In this document: piece after piece, positions 8,986 through 19,841 of the stretch
Layout: each line of letters starts with the position of its first letter
How positions within the stretch are numbered: the stretch's first letter is position 1
Origin: CAYWRZ01 sp964460845
GTDB lineage: Bacteria > Bacteroidota > Bacteroidia > Flavobacteriales_D > UBA2798
Assembly: GCA_964460845.1 (NCBI GenBank)
Contig: CAYWRZ010000003.1
Location: forward strand, 124,001 to 188,000
DNA length: 64,000 nt
Direction: 5' to 3'
Position numbers and translations under genes: made by a program
Notes under the pieces: generated by a model
The model's database searches: none
What the model was told of the DNA's origin: nothing
The model's input: only the letters and a program-made list of their open reading frames with translations

Positions 8986-9181
8986 GGGACCGAGTCCTTA
9001 CGGCAACTACCTGGCCACTTCTTTCAAAATGGCGCTGGCTATTCTGCTGGGCGTATGGGGTGGTCTGCAGCTCGACGGCTGGCTCAACCTCGCTTTTCCT
9101 TTGTGTACCGTTTTACTGTCGCTGGCCGGAGTTGCTTTGGCTATTTATATTCTCATCCGCGATACAAGTCCCAAAAAATAA
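8960..9181 (+). CDS. atpZ: AtpZ/AtpI-family small membrane protein
   Basis: 73-residue protein with two hydrophobic helices (about 20-38 and 43-65) and the pattern SFKMALAILLGVWGGLQLDG, typical of AtpZ. AtpZ/AtpI proteins assist assembly of the c-ring or carry Mg2+ in F-type ATP synthase loci. The ATG at 8960 overlaps the bactofilin coding end in another frame, which suggests translational coupling. It lies upstream of an AtpI-like gene and atpB. Confidence 0.78.
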   Translation: MSLRRKPPEGPSPYGNYLATSFKMALAILLGVWGGLQLDGWLNLAFPLCTVLLSLAGVALAIYILIRDTSPKK

Positions 9182-9202
9182 CCTCGTTTTTCCGCTTTAG
9201 CC

Positions 9203-9598
9203 ATGCCGCGATCCAGCAATACCTATCTTTTCGTATCTCTCGCCGTACTTATCGTGTCGGAACTTCTGATTGCTTTTGTAGCCAACCCCTTGTTAGACAA
9301 GCCCCTTCACCCTATTACTTACGGATTCCCTCCGCTGTTTTGGCTGGTGTATTACCTGATGCACCGCAGCCTGCTTCGTAGCGCGGCAAAAAATCCCAAA
9401 CGTTTCGTGACGGCTTTTATGGCCGCCACCGGCGCAAGACTCATCGGAAGCCTGTTTTTTATATTAGTGGTATCGCTGGTGCTGAAAGAAGATTATAAGC
9501 CCGTGGTCATCACCTTCTTATGCCTTTACCTGATCTTCATGGTACTGGAAGTGATCTTCATCCTGAAAGACCTGAAAAGCCCTGAGCTGAAAAGCTGA
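9203..9598 (+). CDS. AtpI-like four-helix membrane protein
   Basis: 131 residues with four predicted membrane helices (about 7-27, 38-53, 71-93, 101-122). The position between atpZ and atpB is where Bacteroidota carry a small AtpI-like membrane protein, so a role in ATP synthase assembly is likely by context. No catalytic motif is visible. It begins 21 nt after atpZ. Confidence 0.6.
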   Translation: MPRSSNTYLFVSLAVLIVSELLIAFVANPLLDKPLHPITYGFPPLFWLVYYLMHRSLLRSAAKNPKRFVTAFMAATGARLIGSLFFILVVSLVLKEDYKPVVITFLCLYLIFMVLEVIFILKDLKSPELKS

Positions 9599-9663
9599 GC
9601 AGGACTTATTCACCATAGGTTGAAAAAAGAGCCGTATTATTTCCGAAGTAGGTATTAATTCTC

Positions 9664-9671
9664 TACTTTTG
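9664..9671 (+). promoter_or_regulatory. atpB operon -7 box
   Basis: TACTTTTG fits TAnnTTTG and lies 30 nt before the atpB ATG. It suggests that atpB-E-F-H-A-G can be transcribed separately from atpZ and the AtpI-like gene. No clean -33 TTTG is seen. Confidence 0.5.
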
Positions 9672-9701
9672 CGGTCGATTTTGCAAAAGAATCGGTAGCT
9701 C

Positions 9702-10811
9702 ATGGCTCATTTTCTGAATTTTACGTGTAAAAAACTACTGCTGGTAGTTTTGTTCGGCCTGACGTTCAACCTGTCTTCAAAAGCAGGCGGTGGCGAAGAC
9801 GGTAATTTTAAAGCGGGTGAAATGATCATGCACCACATCTCCGATGCGCATGAGATCCATTTTGCAGGCGACGTATCGCTTTACCTGCCGGTGATTTTGG
9901 TAGATGAGGGTGTGAAACTGTTCTCCTCTTCCAATTTTTACCACAATCCACGCAAAGTGACCGACCTCCACACCGGAGAAACGGTAACTTACTATCAGCA
10001 CGAAAACTACATTCTCTTCCACGAAACGGTGTATAAGCTCAAGGGCAGCGAGCTGGAGCTTGATGCACACGGGCATCCTGCCAATGTAGAAAGCGTAATC
10101 GATTTGTCCATCACGAAAACCATCCTCGGTTTGTTCATCGTGGTAATTTTCCTGATTTTCCTATTCCGTTCGGTAGCCCGCCGTTATACCCGTAATCAGG
10201 GTAAAGCGCCGAAAGGTTTCCAAAATGCCATCGAACCTTTTATTCTTTTTGTGCGCGACGAAATCGCAAAACCCTCTATCGGTCACCGGTACGAACGGTT
10301 TATGCCTTTCCTGCTCACCATTTTCTTTTTTATCTGGACCAGCAATATGCTGGGGCTGATTCCTTTCCTCGGCGGTTTCAACATCACTGGCACGCTGAGC
10401 GTCACTTTAGTGCTGGCACTTATCGTATTTGTGGTGACCAGCATTCACGGCAACAGCCATTACTGGGGTCACCTGCTCAACCCTCCGGGAGTACCGTTTT
10501 TTGTGAAGATCATCCTGATTCCCATCGAAATTGCCGGTATTTTCATTAAGCCTATGGTATTGATGGTGCGTCTTACGGCCAACATCACCGCCGGGCACAT
10601 CCTTATCCTTGCTTTTGTGTGCCTTATCTTCATCTTCGGAGAAGGAGGGGCCAATGCCACAGCCGGTTACGGAGTAGGAGTAGGTGCCACGCTGTTTATG
10701 GTTTTCATGAACTTTTTGGAGCTACTGGTGGCTTTCCTCCAGGCTTACGTGTTTACCCTGCTTACGGCCATCTACCTCGGTTCTGCCGTGGAAGAGCCCG
10801 CGCATCATTAA
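9702..10811 (+). CDS. atpB: F-type ATP synthase subunit a
   Basis: Membrane subunit forming the proton half-channels against the c-ring. The 369 residues are longer than the E. coli protein because of an N-terminal signal-like helix and an extracytoplasmic domain (about 25-130), common in this phylum. Helices follow from about 140 onward. The functional arginine is in LMVRLTANITAGHILI near residue 290. It starts the structural ATP synthase cluster. Confidence 0.96.
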   Translation: MAHFLNFTCKKLLLVVLFGLTFNLSSKAGGGEDGNFKAGEMIMHHISDAHEIHFAGDVSLYLPVILVDEGVKLFSSSNFYHNPRKVTDLHTGETVTYYQHENYILFHETVYKLKGSELELDAHGHPANVESVIDLSITKTILGLFIVVIFLIFLFRSVARRYTRNQGKAPKGFQNAIEPFILFVRDEIAKPSIGHRYERFMPFLLTIFFFIWTSNMLGLIPFLGGFNITGTLSVTLVLALIVFVVTSIHGNSHYWGHLLNPPGVPFFVKIILIPIEIAGIFIKPMVLMVRLTANITAGHILILAFVCLIFIFGEGGANATAGYGVGVGATLFMVFMNFLELLVAFLQAYVFTLLTAIYLGSAVEEPAHH

Positions 10812-10844
10812 TTACGGAATTTTTTAACTTCAATATCAATTCAA

Positions 10845-11084
10845 ATGAGTCTTTTAGCTGTTCTTCTTGCAAGCGCACAGGCTGGTCCTGCTGCCATCGG
10901 TGCAGGTATCGCTGCCATCGGCGCAGGTCTGGGCATTGGTAAAATCGGTGCTTCTGCACTTGAGTCTATCGCCCGTCAGCCTGAGGCTACCGGAGACATC
11001 CGTGCAAACATGATCGTAGCAGCGGCCCTCGTAGAAGGTGTGGCCCTGTTTGCCGTGATCGTGTGTCTGCTCGCGGTACTCTGA
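10845..11084 (+). CDS. atpE: F-type ATP synthase subunit c
   Basis: 79-residue hairpin of two membrane helices that forms the rotor ring. The loop ESIARQPEATGDI and the ion-binding glutamate in AALVEGVALFAV (helix 2) are clear. Helix 1 (AAIGAGIAAIGAGLGIG) has no glutamine and the glutamate is followed by glycine, so the Na+-binding Q...ES/T signature is absent and proton coupling is expected. A long hairpin follows the stop (11093-11133). Confidence 0.97.
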   Translation: MSLLAVLLASAQAGPAAIGAGIAAIGAGLGIGKIGASALESIARQPEATGDIRANMIVAAALVEGVALFAVIVCLLAVL

Positions 11085-11092
11085 TTCCGTAC

Positions 11093-11133
11093 AAAAGGAT
11101 TCTTCCCCGGCGGTTGGCCGGGGAAACCCTTTT
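11093..11133 (+). terminator. intra-operon hairpin between atpE and atpF
   Basis: An inner perfect 9-bp stem (TTCCCCGGC at 11103-11111 with GCCGGGGAA at 11117-11125) is extended by an outer AAAAGG/CCTTTT stem (11093-11098 with 11128-11133), ending in TTTTC. It begins 9 nt after the atpE stop. It could be a partial terminator or a stability element raising c-subunit mRNA relative to downstream genes. Confidence 0.65.
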
Positions 11134-11171
11134 CTACTACGCACAACACGAAACTTAAAAAGTAAAATACA

Positions 11172-11660
11172 ATGTTATCTGTAAGTTACGGTACACTATT
11201 CTGGACCTCGCTCGCTTTCATCCTTGTGCTGGTGATTCTGAAGAAAGTAGCCTGGAAACCTATCCTCAAAGCCCTGTCTGAGCGTGAGCGTTCGATTGAG
11301 GAAGCTATCGAATCGGCCCGCCTGGCACGCGAAGAAATGGCGAAGCTGAAAAGCTCTAACGAAGAGCTACAGAAAAAGGCACGCGAAGAGCGCGACCTTA
11401 TCCTGAAAGAAGCCCGCGAAATTCGTGAAACGATCATTGCGGAAGCGAAAACCAAAGCACAGCAGGAAGCCGACCGCGTAATTGCGGCTTCGCGCGAAAC
11501 CTTAAAAAACGAAAAGCTGGCTGCCATTTCTGAACTGAAAAATCAGGTGGCTCATCTTTCGATAGAAATCGCCGAAAAAATCCTGCGCAAAGAGCTGAAC
11601 TCTGACGATAAGCAGCAGGCATTGGTTCACAATCTTGTCGAAGAGATTAACCTCAACTGA
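11172..11660 (+). CDS. atpF: F-type ATP synthase subunit b
   Basis: Peripheral-stalk subunit of 162 residues: a single N-terminal membrane helix (about 5-25, FWTSLAFILVLVILKKVAWKP) followed by a long charged helix that forms the dimeric stator. The segment RERSIEEAIESARLAREEM is characteristic. It ends 2 nt before atpH. Confidence 0.95.
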   Translation: MLSVSYGTLFWTSLAFILVLVILKKVAWKPILKALSERERSIEEAIESARLAREEMAKLKSSNEELQKKAREERDLILKEAREIRETIIAEAKTKAQQEADRVIAASRETLKNEKLAAISELKNQVAHLSIEIAEKILRKELNSDDKQQALVHNLVEEINLN

Positions 11661-11662
11661 AG

Positions 11663-12220
11663 ATGAAGGGACTAAGAGTTTCCTACCGTTATGCCAAATC
11701 ACTGCTGGGATTAGCCATAGAGCAAAACCTGCTTGAGCAAGTATATGCCGACATGAGCCTGATTGCCGACACCAGCCGGGTCAGCCGCGATTTTGTCGTG
11801 CTGCTCCGCAGTCCGATCGTCAAAACCGATAAGAAAATCTCGGTCATCGAAAAAGTTTTCGAAGGCCGTCTTAGCCCAATCAGCAGCGGTTTTATACGCA
11901 TCATCACCCGCCATCACCGCGAAAATTACCTGCCCGAAATAGCCGAAAGCTTCGTGAGCCAATACAAGGCTTACAAGCAGATTGCACAAGCCGAAGTTAC
12001 TACCGCAACAGCGCTCGATACCGCCACCCGCGAGCGTATTATCCGCCTCGTGGAACAAACCGAAGGCCGGAAAGTAGAAATCGACGAAAAAGTGGATCCT
12101 TCCATCCTCGGCGGACTTATCGTCAAAGTAGGCGATAAGCAATACGACGGCAGCATTTCGCGCAAGCTGAAAGAATTGAAAAAAGATTTCTCCAAGAACG
12201 CATACATTTCCAAACTTTAA
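11663..12220 (+). CDS. atpH: F-type ATP synthase subunit delta
   Basis: Stator protein (OSCP homologue) linking subunit b to the top of F1. The 185 residues begin with a helical domain (RVSYRYAKSLLGLAIEQN) and end with the conserved GGLIVKVGDKQYDGSISRKL. It lies between atpF and atpA, 15 nt before atpA. Confidence 0.95.
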   Translation: MKGLRVSYRYAKSLLGLAIEQNLLEQVYADMSLIADTSRVSRDFVVLLRSPIVKTDKKISVIEKVFEGRLSPISSGFIRIITRHHRENYLPEIAESFVSQYKAYKQIAQAEVTTATALDTATRERIIRLVEQTEGRKVEIDEKVDPSILGGLIVKVGDKQYDGSISRKLKELKKDFSKNAYISKL

Positions 12221-12235
12221 AGAACCGCTATAAAA

Positions 12236-13816
<1,581 letters not shown>

Positions 13817-13838
13817 TTTTTGAGTCAAAAGCGAATTC

Positions 13839-14720
13839 ATGGCTAACCTGAAAGAAATACGCAGCCGCATCACTTCGGTAAACTCTACCCGGCAGATTAC
13901 CTCTGCCATGAAGATGGTGTCTGCGGCCAAGCTTAAAAAGGCACAAGACGCTATTATCCAGATGCGGCCCTATGCCGAGAAGCTCCGTGAAATCCTCGGC
14001 AACCTCTCCGGCAGCTTAGACGCTTCCGAAGGCATTTATTCGGCTCCGCGCGAAGAAAAAAATGTGCTTATCGTGGCCATTACTTCTAACCGCGGACTTT
14101 GCGGCGCTTTCAACAATAACGTGATCAAACGGGTAAACTATTTGTTAGCCGCTCACCACAGCAGCCGTACCTCGGTAATTTCAGTCGGGAAAAAAGCCAG
14201 CGAATTTTTTCGTGCACCTGAGTTTTCTCCTAATGCCGATACAAACCTTCCGGTACAAAAGAACGAGCTGTTTGACCAACTGAATTTTACCAATGTAGCG
14301 CCACTGGCCGAATTGGTCATGCAAGCCTACACCGAAGGCAAAGTGGACAAGGTTATTTTGGTGTACAACAAATTCAAAAACACCGCCGTACAGGAAGTGG
14401 TAGCCGAACAGTTTTTGCCCGTAGTACCTACCGAAACGACCGGAGAAAAATCAACGCAGATCGACTATATTTTTGAGCCTTCTAAAAAGGAAATTGTAGA
14501 AGATCTTATCCCGAAATCGTTAAAAATTCAGTTCTATAAAGCGCTGCTCGATTCATTTGCTTCGGAACACGGGGCGCGAATGACGGCCATGCACAAGGCA
14601 ACTGACAATGCTTCGGATCTGTTGCGCGACCTGCGTATCACGTACAACAAAGCCCGTCAGACCGCCATTACCAACGAAATTCTGGAAATCGTAGGTGGTG
14701 CCGAGGCCCTGAACAACTAA
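13839..14720 (+). CDS. atpG: F-type ATP synthase subunit gamma
   Basis: Central rotor shaft of F1, 293 residues. The N-terminal ITSVNSTRQITSAMKMVSAAKL and the C-terminal RITYNKARQTAITNEILEIVGGAEAL form the coiled-coil shaft. It is the last ATP synthase gene here: atpD and atpC (beta, epsilon) do not follow. Confidence 0.97.
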   Translation: MANLKEIRSRITSVNSTRQITSAMKMVSAAKLKKAQDAIIQMRPYAEKLREILGNLSGSLDASEGIYSAPREEKNVLIVAITSNRGLCGAFNNNVIKRVNYLLAAHHSSRTSVISVGKKASEFFRAPEFSPNADTNLPVQKNELFDQLNFTNVAPLAELVMQAYTEGKVDKVILVYNKFKNTAVQEVVAEQFLPVVPTETTGEKSTQIDYIFEPSKKEIVEDLIPKSLKIQFYKALLDSFASEHGARMTAMHKATDNASDLLRDLRITYNKARQTAITNEILEIVGGAEALNN

Positions 14721-14753
14721 AAATTCTCTCTAGCTAAAATTTGGATACTTTAG

Positions 14754-14790
14754 CGCCAGAACCCTTGGGCAATGCTCAGGGGTTTTGGCG
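14754..14790 (+). terminator. candidate terminator after atpG
   Basis: CGCCAGAACCC (14754-14764) pairs with GGGTTTTGGCG (14780-14790) through 11 bp including one G-U pair, 34 nt after the atpG stop. The following T-run is weak (TTTAT), so termination may be partial. Confidence 0.5.
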
Positions 14791-14868
14791 TTTATAGCGC
14801 TTGTTTAACACGCATTGGCCGTTGAGCAGGTAGTGTTCCACGTGTCGGGAGAAAGTGCTTAAAACCGC

Positions 14869-16251
14869 TTAATTTTTGACAATTTTACGGGTAAGCTGCT
14901 GCCCTTCCTTCTCTACCGAAATCAAATAGGTCGCTGCGGGCAAGGACTGAAGGTCTAACACCTGATTTTCGCGGTGTAGAAACCCCGAAAGGAGCAAACG
15001 ACCGCTCAGATCCATGACGCGGTAAAAAGCCCCTTGCCAGGCGCCCGATTGCAGCGTTACTGTCAATAGTCCCGCTGTAGGATTGGGAGAAACGGCAAAA
15101 GAAGCGCTTTCCGTCTCGCCAAGCCCCATATCTACCGGACAAACCTTACGAATCCGGCCGCTGGCGGTATAACCTCCCTCAACCACGTAAATGCAGCCTT
15201 CGGGACCTTGTACCAAATCGGTAATTCCGTTAAATGTAAGCGGGAAACCGGCCCTGGCCGTCACCGTATCGTACACCGGAGCATTGCCCAGGGTCAAATC
15301 GGTGATGGAACCCGAATTGTAATTGGCCACCAGCAGGTGTCCCCGAAGCTCGGGCATAAGTGCATGATCATACACCAGTGCAGCCGTTACTGCCGGAAGC
15401 GGCGGATTCCATACGGCAAGCGGAGCCGTGTAAGCCGAATTGGAACATCCCGAACCCACATTGCCTTCACAATCGGGCCAGCCGTAATTGGCCCCGCGCA
15501 TGATGAGGTTCACTTCATCGCGGGTAGAGGCGCCATTTTCTGTCGCATACAAAGAGTCGTTGAGCGGAGAAAAGGTAAAATCAAAGCTATTGCGCAAGCC
15601 ATAAGCCCATATCCGGTCGTCGTTGCCGGTAGCCGGATTGCCATCGTCGTAAAAAGGATTGTCGCTTGGAATTGAACCGTCAGAGTTGATTCTCAATATT
15701 TTACCACAGGGGTTGGTCAGCAGTTGAGAATTGGCCGAAACCGCCCTGTCGCCAAGGGAAATGTAAAGCTTACCGGGGTCGGAGGCACGGAAATGAATAT
15801 TGCCCCCGGTATGGTTGCCGGCCGAAAAAGGATCGCTGTACTGAAACACCACAAGGGGATTCGTTCCCTGGTTATTGTTTTCTGTAAAACGTACAACCCT
15901 GATTTGTGCGGGCGAATTGTGGTTGTAAAACACGTACACGTAGTGATTGTTCTGAAAATCAGGATCAAGCGCAATGCCCAGCACCCCACGTTCAAAATTA
16001 ATCTGTACCGAATCCGTAAAATCCCACAAAGAGCCCGCCAACGTACCCGAAGGATTGTAGATGTCAACCCGTGCATTGCTCGGTGCCGAAGCACCCGAAC
16101 CGCCTTTGAGGGTAACGAAAAACCGCCCGTCGGGCGCAATGGCCAGGGCGATAGGAAAGGGGAGAGACGTAACTACATTGGTTGCCGAATATTGGCCATA
16201 GGATTTAAATAGGCCCGCCAGCAGTATAAGGGTGAGTATATACTTTTTCAT
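14869..16251 (-). CDS. secreted glucose/sorbosone dehydrogenase-like protein with T9SS sorting domain
   Basis: 460 residues. The ATG at 16251 is chosen because it starts the signal peptide MKKYILTLILLAGLFKSYGQ directly. The body is a six-bladed propeller of the glucose/sorbosone dehydrogenase type (PQQ-dependent aldose dehydrogenase, Asd/YliI-like). Typical segments are RGVLGIALDPDF, GNHTGGNIHF, GKILRINSDG, IWAYGLRNSFDF, ENGA and DEVNLI. The last 75 residues form a type A T9SS C-terminal domain (VSPNPTAGLLTV ... LTRKIVKN), so export to the cell surface by T9SS is expected. Whether it binds PQQ cannot be judged from the sequence alone. Confidence 0.85.
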   Translation of the reverse strand: MKKYILTLILLAGLFKSYGQYSATNVVTSLPFPIALAIAPDGRFFVTLKGGSGASAPSNARVDIYNPSGTLAGSLWDFTDSVQINFERGVLGIALDPDFQNNHYVYVFYNHNSPAQIRVVRFTENNNQGTNPLVVFQYSDPFSAGNHTGGNIHFRASDPGKLYISLGDRAVSANSQLLTNPCGKILRINSDGSIPSDNPFYDDGNPATGNDDRIWAYGLRNSFDFTFSPLNDSLYATENGASTRDEVNLIMRGANYGWPDCEGNVGSGCSNSAYTAPLAVWNPPLPAVTAALVYDHALMPELRGHLLVANYNSGSITDLTLGNAPVYDTVTARAGFPLTFNGITDLVQGPEGCIYVVEGGYTASGRIRKVCPVDMGLGETESASFAVSPNPTAGLLTVTLQSGAWQGAFYRVMDLSGRLLLSGFLHRENQVLDLQSLPAATYLISVEKEGQQLTRKIVKN

Positions 16252-16312
16252 CGTTGTAATTTGAGACAAAAGGTACATACTTTAGGCCGAAAAGCCCAAA
16301 AAGAGGCGCTTT

Positions 16313-17017
16313 TTATTCGATGATAGTTTCCAGTACCGCCAGCGATTTCAGCTTGCCAAACTGGGTGATATGCAGCGCAAAATAGTGTGTCAGGGCATGA
16401 AGCAGGGCGCGTCTTATACGCCTGTCGGGCGAGCGGAAATGTGGCTCGTGGAACATTTTGCCGAACCATTCCGAGACGGGCGGTTCGAGTATGGAAACGT
16501 GGGCAGGACGCAAGGCGCAAAAAGAACCTTCTGTCATATCGAAAAAAGGCGTTTCCAGCGAATAGTTATCGTCGGGCAAAAAACCCAGCAAAGACGCCAA
16601 ATGGGCCATACAAACCAAATGCGCATCGGGGTCAAAATCCCCCTGATCGAAAGTCAATAGCCAGTCGTGAAGGTAAGCGTATAGCGCCGGATAGGGCAGA
16701 GGTTCGCGTAAGCTTTTGTACAGCACCTCGCCGAGAAACAGAATAACCGTGTTGCGGAAATGGTCCAAACCTACCTGCCTATATACATAAGCCGGACGCA
16801 GCTCTCTTACCTGTGCCAGGTCATTTTTCTCTTCCTTCCAGGCTACTATTTCGAGTAAAGAAAGTGGCTGAAAAAGTCCGCTGTTCTTGCTTTTCTGACC
16901 GGGGCGCCGCACAAAAAAAGACTGAAGCCCGGCTTCGGGTGTATAGACCTTCAGCACAAGTGAATTTTCGGCATACCGAAAATGGTGCAGTAAAATACCC
17001 TGGTATTCTCTTAACAT
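16313..17017 (-). CDS. recO: DNA repair protein RecO
   Basis: Recombination mediator that loads RecA on SSB-coated single strands in the RecF pathway. The 234 residues show an N-terminal OB-fold (about 1-80: GILLHHFRYAENSLVLKVYT) and the helical C-terminal domain with YKSLREPLPYPALY. The zinc-type cysteines of some RecO proteins are not evident. The gene lies downstream of porZ on the same strand with a 114-nt gap. Confidence 0.88.
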   Translation of the reverse strand: MLREYQGILLHHFRYAENSLVLKVYTPEAGLQSFFVRRPGQKSKNSGLFQPLSLLEIVAWKEEKNDLAQVRELRPAYVYRQVGLDHFRNTVILFLGEVLYKSLREPLPYPALYAYLHDWLLTFDQGDFDPDAHLVCMAHLASLLGFLPDDNYSLETPFFDMTEGSFCALRPAHVSILEPPVSEWFGKMFHEPHFRSPDRRIRRALLHALTHYFALHITQFGKLKSLAVLETIIE

Positions 17018-17131
17018 AGATAATGCCCTTCAGGCTTCAAAGATAAGCGGGAGAGCGGAATTAAGCCGAAGAAAAACGGGAATAGCCAACTCAGGAAGAC
17101 AAGCTTCTGATAATGAGCCCAAAAGCGGCAA

Positions 17132-19486
17132 TTAGTTGATAAACAATATCTTAGCCACAACCTTTTCTCTACCCGATTCGCTGTTGCATAAAACCGGATA
17201 GACCCCGGTTTTGACCCTTTCGCCACGCAGGTTTTTTCCGTTCCATATTGCCTGTCCGCCCTCGCTTTTGGTCACAAAAACCACGTTGCCGGCAATGTCG
17301 GTAATTTTGACATCGGCATTACGCGCTAATCCTTTGATGGCGATAGGTCCATCGTATTCGGGACGAACGGGATTGGGAAATGCGTAAGCCGACACAAAGG
17401 GCTGTTCTTCGATAGTAGCTGTGCCACGAAAAGAAACGACTCCTTCGTCGGTCGCAAAATAAACCTCTCCGCTCAGGTGATCGATTTTGACATCATAAAT
17501 TCGGTTCGAGAGCAGCGGGCTATTTTCGGCCGTAAAATGGTGGATTTGCTGTGTACCTTCTTCCGACATGAGATATACTCCCGAACCTTCCGTGCCGATC
17601 CATTTACGGTTGGCGCCATCTACAGCGATACAGGTAATACCTTCGGTTTCGAGCAAAATCTGGAGATTGCCATCCTGCTCAATGAGGATATGCTGCGCAT
17701 CAAAATTTCCGCCCGAGAACACATTATCGGGCGTATAAATAACTGCTATACCCGAATTTGTACCTATCCAAATTTCACCGTCAAGATCTTCGGCCACCGC
17801 CATTACTTCGGCACTGGGCAGGTTTCCGGCTCCGGGAGTGGTGGTAAGCATCCGGTACCGATCGTCGCTTTCATCGTCTATCGTTCCATTGTCGTCGAAC
17901 ACAAAAACACCGCCATTAGCCGAGCCGCTGGGAGGGACGGCTACCCATTTATACCCGTTTTCGCGGCTTACGATAAGCTGTTTGAAAATGCGGTTTTGCA
18001 TATTCGAAGTAAGCGCAAAAGATTTCCAGGTACCGTCTTTTTTACGTACCGAGAGTGAGCGGTTGACATAGGCGTTAAACACCCAAAGATTCACATCCTC
18101 GTCGAAAGCAAGTGCTGTAATTCCGCAATAATCGGGTCGGAGGGTCCAGGATTGCAGGGTACTGTTGTGGGTATGGTAGCGGTTAATCACCCGGTTGTCA
18201 AGAATCTCGAACAAGCCACCGAAGGACATACTGCCTGCAAATACGTGCGAAGCATTTTCGGGGTCGATGGCGACAGTAACCATATCGAAGGTAGAGTCGA
18301 GCGAAAAGCCGCTGTGATCAATTTCATCGAAAGTGTACCAGGTTTCTTTTATGCGCCCCGACACGTAATCTCTATTATAGCTGTTATTCCATGAAGAGCC
18401 ATATACGTTACCTGACACTATCCACACATCACCTTTTACAATATCCATCTGAAAAGCGCCGGCCGAGCGTGGGCCCTGGGGTTTAATTTCGGAAGTGGAC
18501 CAGGGGTTAAGTGCTTTTACCAATCCTTTTCTGACATCGGCTATCCAATAAAAGCCATTCCCGAAAGCACCCTGAGAGGGTTGTGCCGCACCGCTTTGGT
18601 AAGAAAAAATATTCTGCACCAAGGTATGCGAAGGATCATACACCGCCAGGTTCCAGTTATAGGCCAGCAGCATTTTATTATCGCTTACAATCTTAATGTT
18701 GCGAATATCTCTGTCGATAGCCGGTGTAAACACTTGCCATCCGGAGCCTTCATTAAAATACAGGGTGTCTTTCTCGTAATTAGGACTGTCGTAAGAAGCA
18801 TATACAACGCCCTGCATGACGGCCACATGACGAAAGGGACTATTCAGCACAGGAGTGGGCAAAGACAGATCCTTCGTCCATGCCGAATGATCGGACAAAA
18901 AAGGATGATTGCGGTTTGCCGTATAGATGCCGTTTTCGGTAGCCGCGTAAATTGTATTTCCCAAAAGGGTAGTGGAATACACTTTGACGAAAGAACCCAC
19001 CGGTCCTAAAAAATAAGTGTCTTTTACTTCTTTGCGCGTAAGATCGAGCTGTACGATTCCGAAACCGGTAGAAAGATAAGCGCTGCCCTGTGCGCAATAA
19101 ATACTGTAAATAGATTTGTCTCCGATCAGGTTACTGCGTTTGATGTCGGAAAGATTGGTGACTGTATTATTACGTACAGAAATAAGATCTACGTTACCAC
19201 TTTGGTAACCTATCACCAATAAACCGCTCGACTCATCGAAAGCGATGCACAGTACTCCCACATCAGATAAGGCATTTACTTTGGTGAGCCGCTCTATCGA
19301 ATTATCTTCCTGGTCGAAATAGTAAAGTGAATAGGGGGTAGCGGCATAGACCTTGTTACCGGTATAAGCTACGCCTATGGTATTGTTATAAGGCAGGTGA
19401 TCGCGCCATTGCCCGATAGGAGGTAAATCCTGAGCATGAACAGAAATCGCAAACACCAAACTAAAAAAGAGTCCAATTGTTTTCAT
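17132..19486 (-). CDS. porZ: T9SS component PorZ
   Basis: Surface protein of the type IX system that, in Porphyromonas gingivalis, delivers A-LPS to the sortase complex. The ATG at 19486 is preferred over one nine codons upstream because it starts the signal peptide MKTIGLFFSLVFAISVHAQ. The mature N-terminus PPIGQWRDHLPYNNTIGVAY is characteristic. Two seven-bladed propellers of two-component-regulator type fill most of the 784 residues. They are followed by a C-terminal T9SS-like domain (FPNPVRPEYDGPIAI ... ILFIN). Length matches the known protein (about 776). Confidence 0.88.
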   Translation of the reverse strand: MKTIGLFFSLVFAISVHAQDLPPIGQWRDHLPYNNTIGVAYTGNKVYAATPYSLYYFDQEDNSIERLTKVNALSDVGVLCIAFDESSGLLVIGYQSGNVDLISVRNNTVTNLSDIKRSNLIGDKSIYSIYCAQGSAYLSTGFGIVQLDLTRKEVKDTYFLGPVGSFVKVYSTTLLGNTIYAATENGIYTANRNHPFLSDHSAWTKDLSLPTPVLNSPFRHVAVMQGVVYASYDSPNYEKDTLYFNEGSGWQVFTPAIDRDIRNIKIVSDNKMLLAYNWNLAVYDPSHTLVQNIFSYQSGAAQPSQGAFGNGFYWIADVRKGLVKALNPWSTSEIKPQGPRSAGAFQMDIVKGDVWIVSGNVYGSSWNNSYNRDYVSGRIKETWYTFDEIDHSGFSLDSTFDMVTVAIDPENASHVFAGSMSFGGLFEILDNRVINRYHTHNSTLQSWTLRPDYCGITALAFDEDVNLWVFNAYVNRSLSVRKKDGTWKSFALTSNMQNRIFKQLIVSRENGYKWVAVPPSGSANGGVFVFDDNGTIDDESDDRYRMLTTTPGAGNLPSAEVMAVAEDLDGEIWIGTNSGIAVIYTPDNVFSGGNFDAQHILIEQDGNLQILLETEGITCIAVDGANRKWIGTEGSGVYLMSEEGTQQIHHFTAENSPLLSNRIYDVKIDHLSGEVYFATDEGVVSFRGTATIEEQPFVSAYAFPNPVRPEYDGPIAIKGLARNADVKITDIAGNVVFVTKSEGGQAIWNGKNLRGERVKTGVYPVLCNSESGREKVVAKILFIN

Positions 19487-19757
19487 GTACGCACTGCGCT
19501 TTATCTTTTCCATAACGAAAATACGCAGCTTTTGGTATGCTTGGATCGCTTACCTGTAGTAGGTTTCCACAGTTTTTCAACCACAAGCGTAGGTTTTCGT
19601 TAAAAACACCCAGGCCATGCCTTTGAAAGCCTCTGTTTTCAAGGGTTTCAGCGCCCCCTTGTTTTAAAGCGCGCCACGAAGCTTTCGGCACAACGCCGGA
19701 GACTTGCCTTTAAACTGCTCTTGCGCGAAAAACAGGGCTATTTCTGCGTGTTTTTGC

Positions 19758-19787
19758 AAAAAAAGCCCGGCGAAACGTGCCGGGCTT
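19758..19787 (-). terminator. mnmG terminator
   Basis: On the minus strand AAGCCCGGC and GCCGGGCTT form a perfect 9-bp stem (19787-19763) followed by seven T residues, 55 nt after the mnmG stop. This is a textbook intrinsic terminator. Confidence 0.85.
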
Positions 19788-19825
19788 ATATAAAAACTGC
19801 TGTTGGAGGATAAAAAACGGACAAA

Positions 19826-19841
19826 TGTTCCACGTGGAACA
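19826..19841. promoter_or_regulatory. parS-like ParB-binding palindrome 1
   Basis: TGTTCCACGTGGAACA is a perfect 16-bp palindrome identical in pattern to bacterial chromosomal parS sites (consensus TGTTNCACGTGAAACA and its symmetric form). It abuts the mnmG TGA stop. parS sites bind ParB and cluster near the replication origin in most bacteria. Confidence 0.85.

Larger units (their letters stand above)
19487..19841. other. intergenic region porZ-mnmG
   Basis: About 355 bp without a convincing gene. It holds the mnmG terminator (19758-19787) and a parS-like palindrome (19826-19841). The rest, presumably with the porZ promoter, shows no clear -7/-33 match. The only reading frames are shadows without a family match. 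Confidence 0.5.

Noticed and set aside
14834..14849. Third parS-like site TGTTCCACGTGTCGGG
   Set aside because: Only the left half and centre (11 of 16 positions) match; the right arm is lost, so it is more likely chance or a decayed site.
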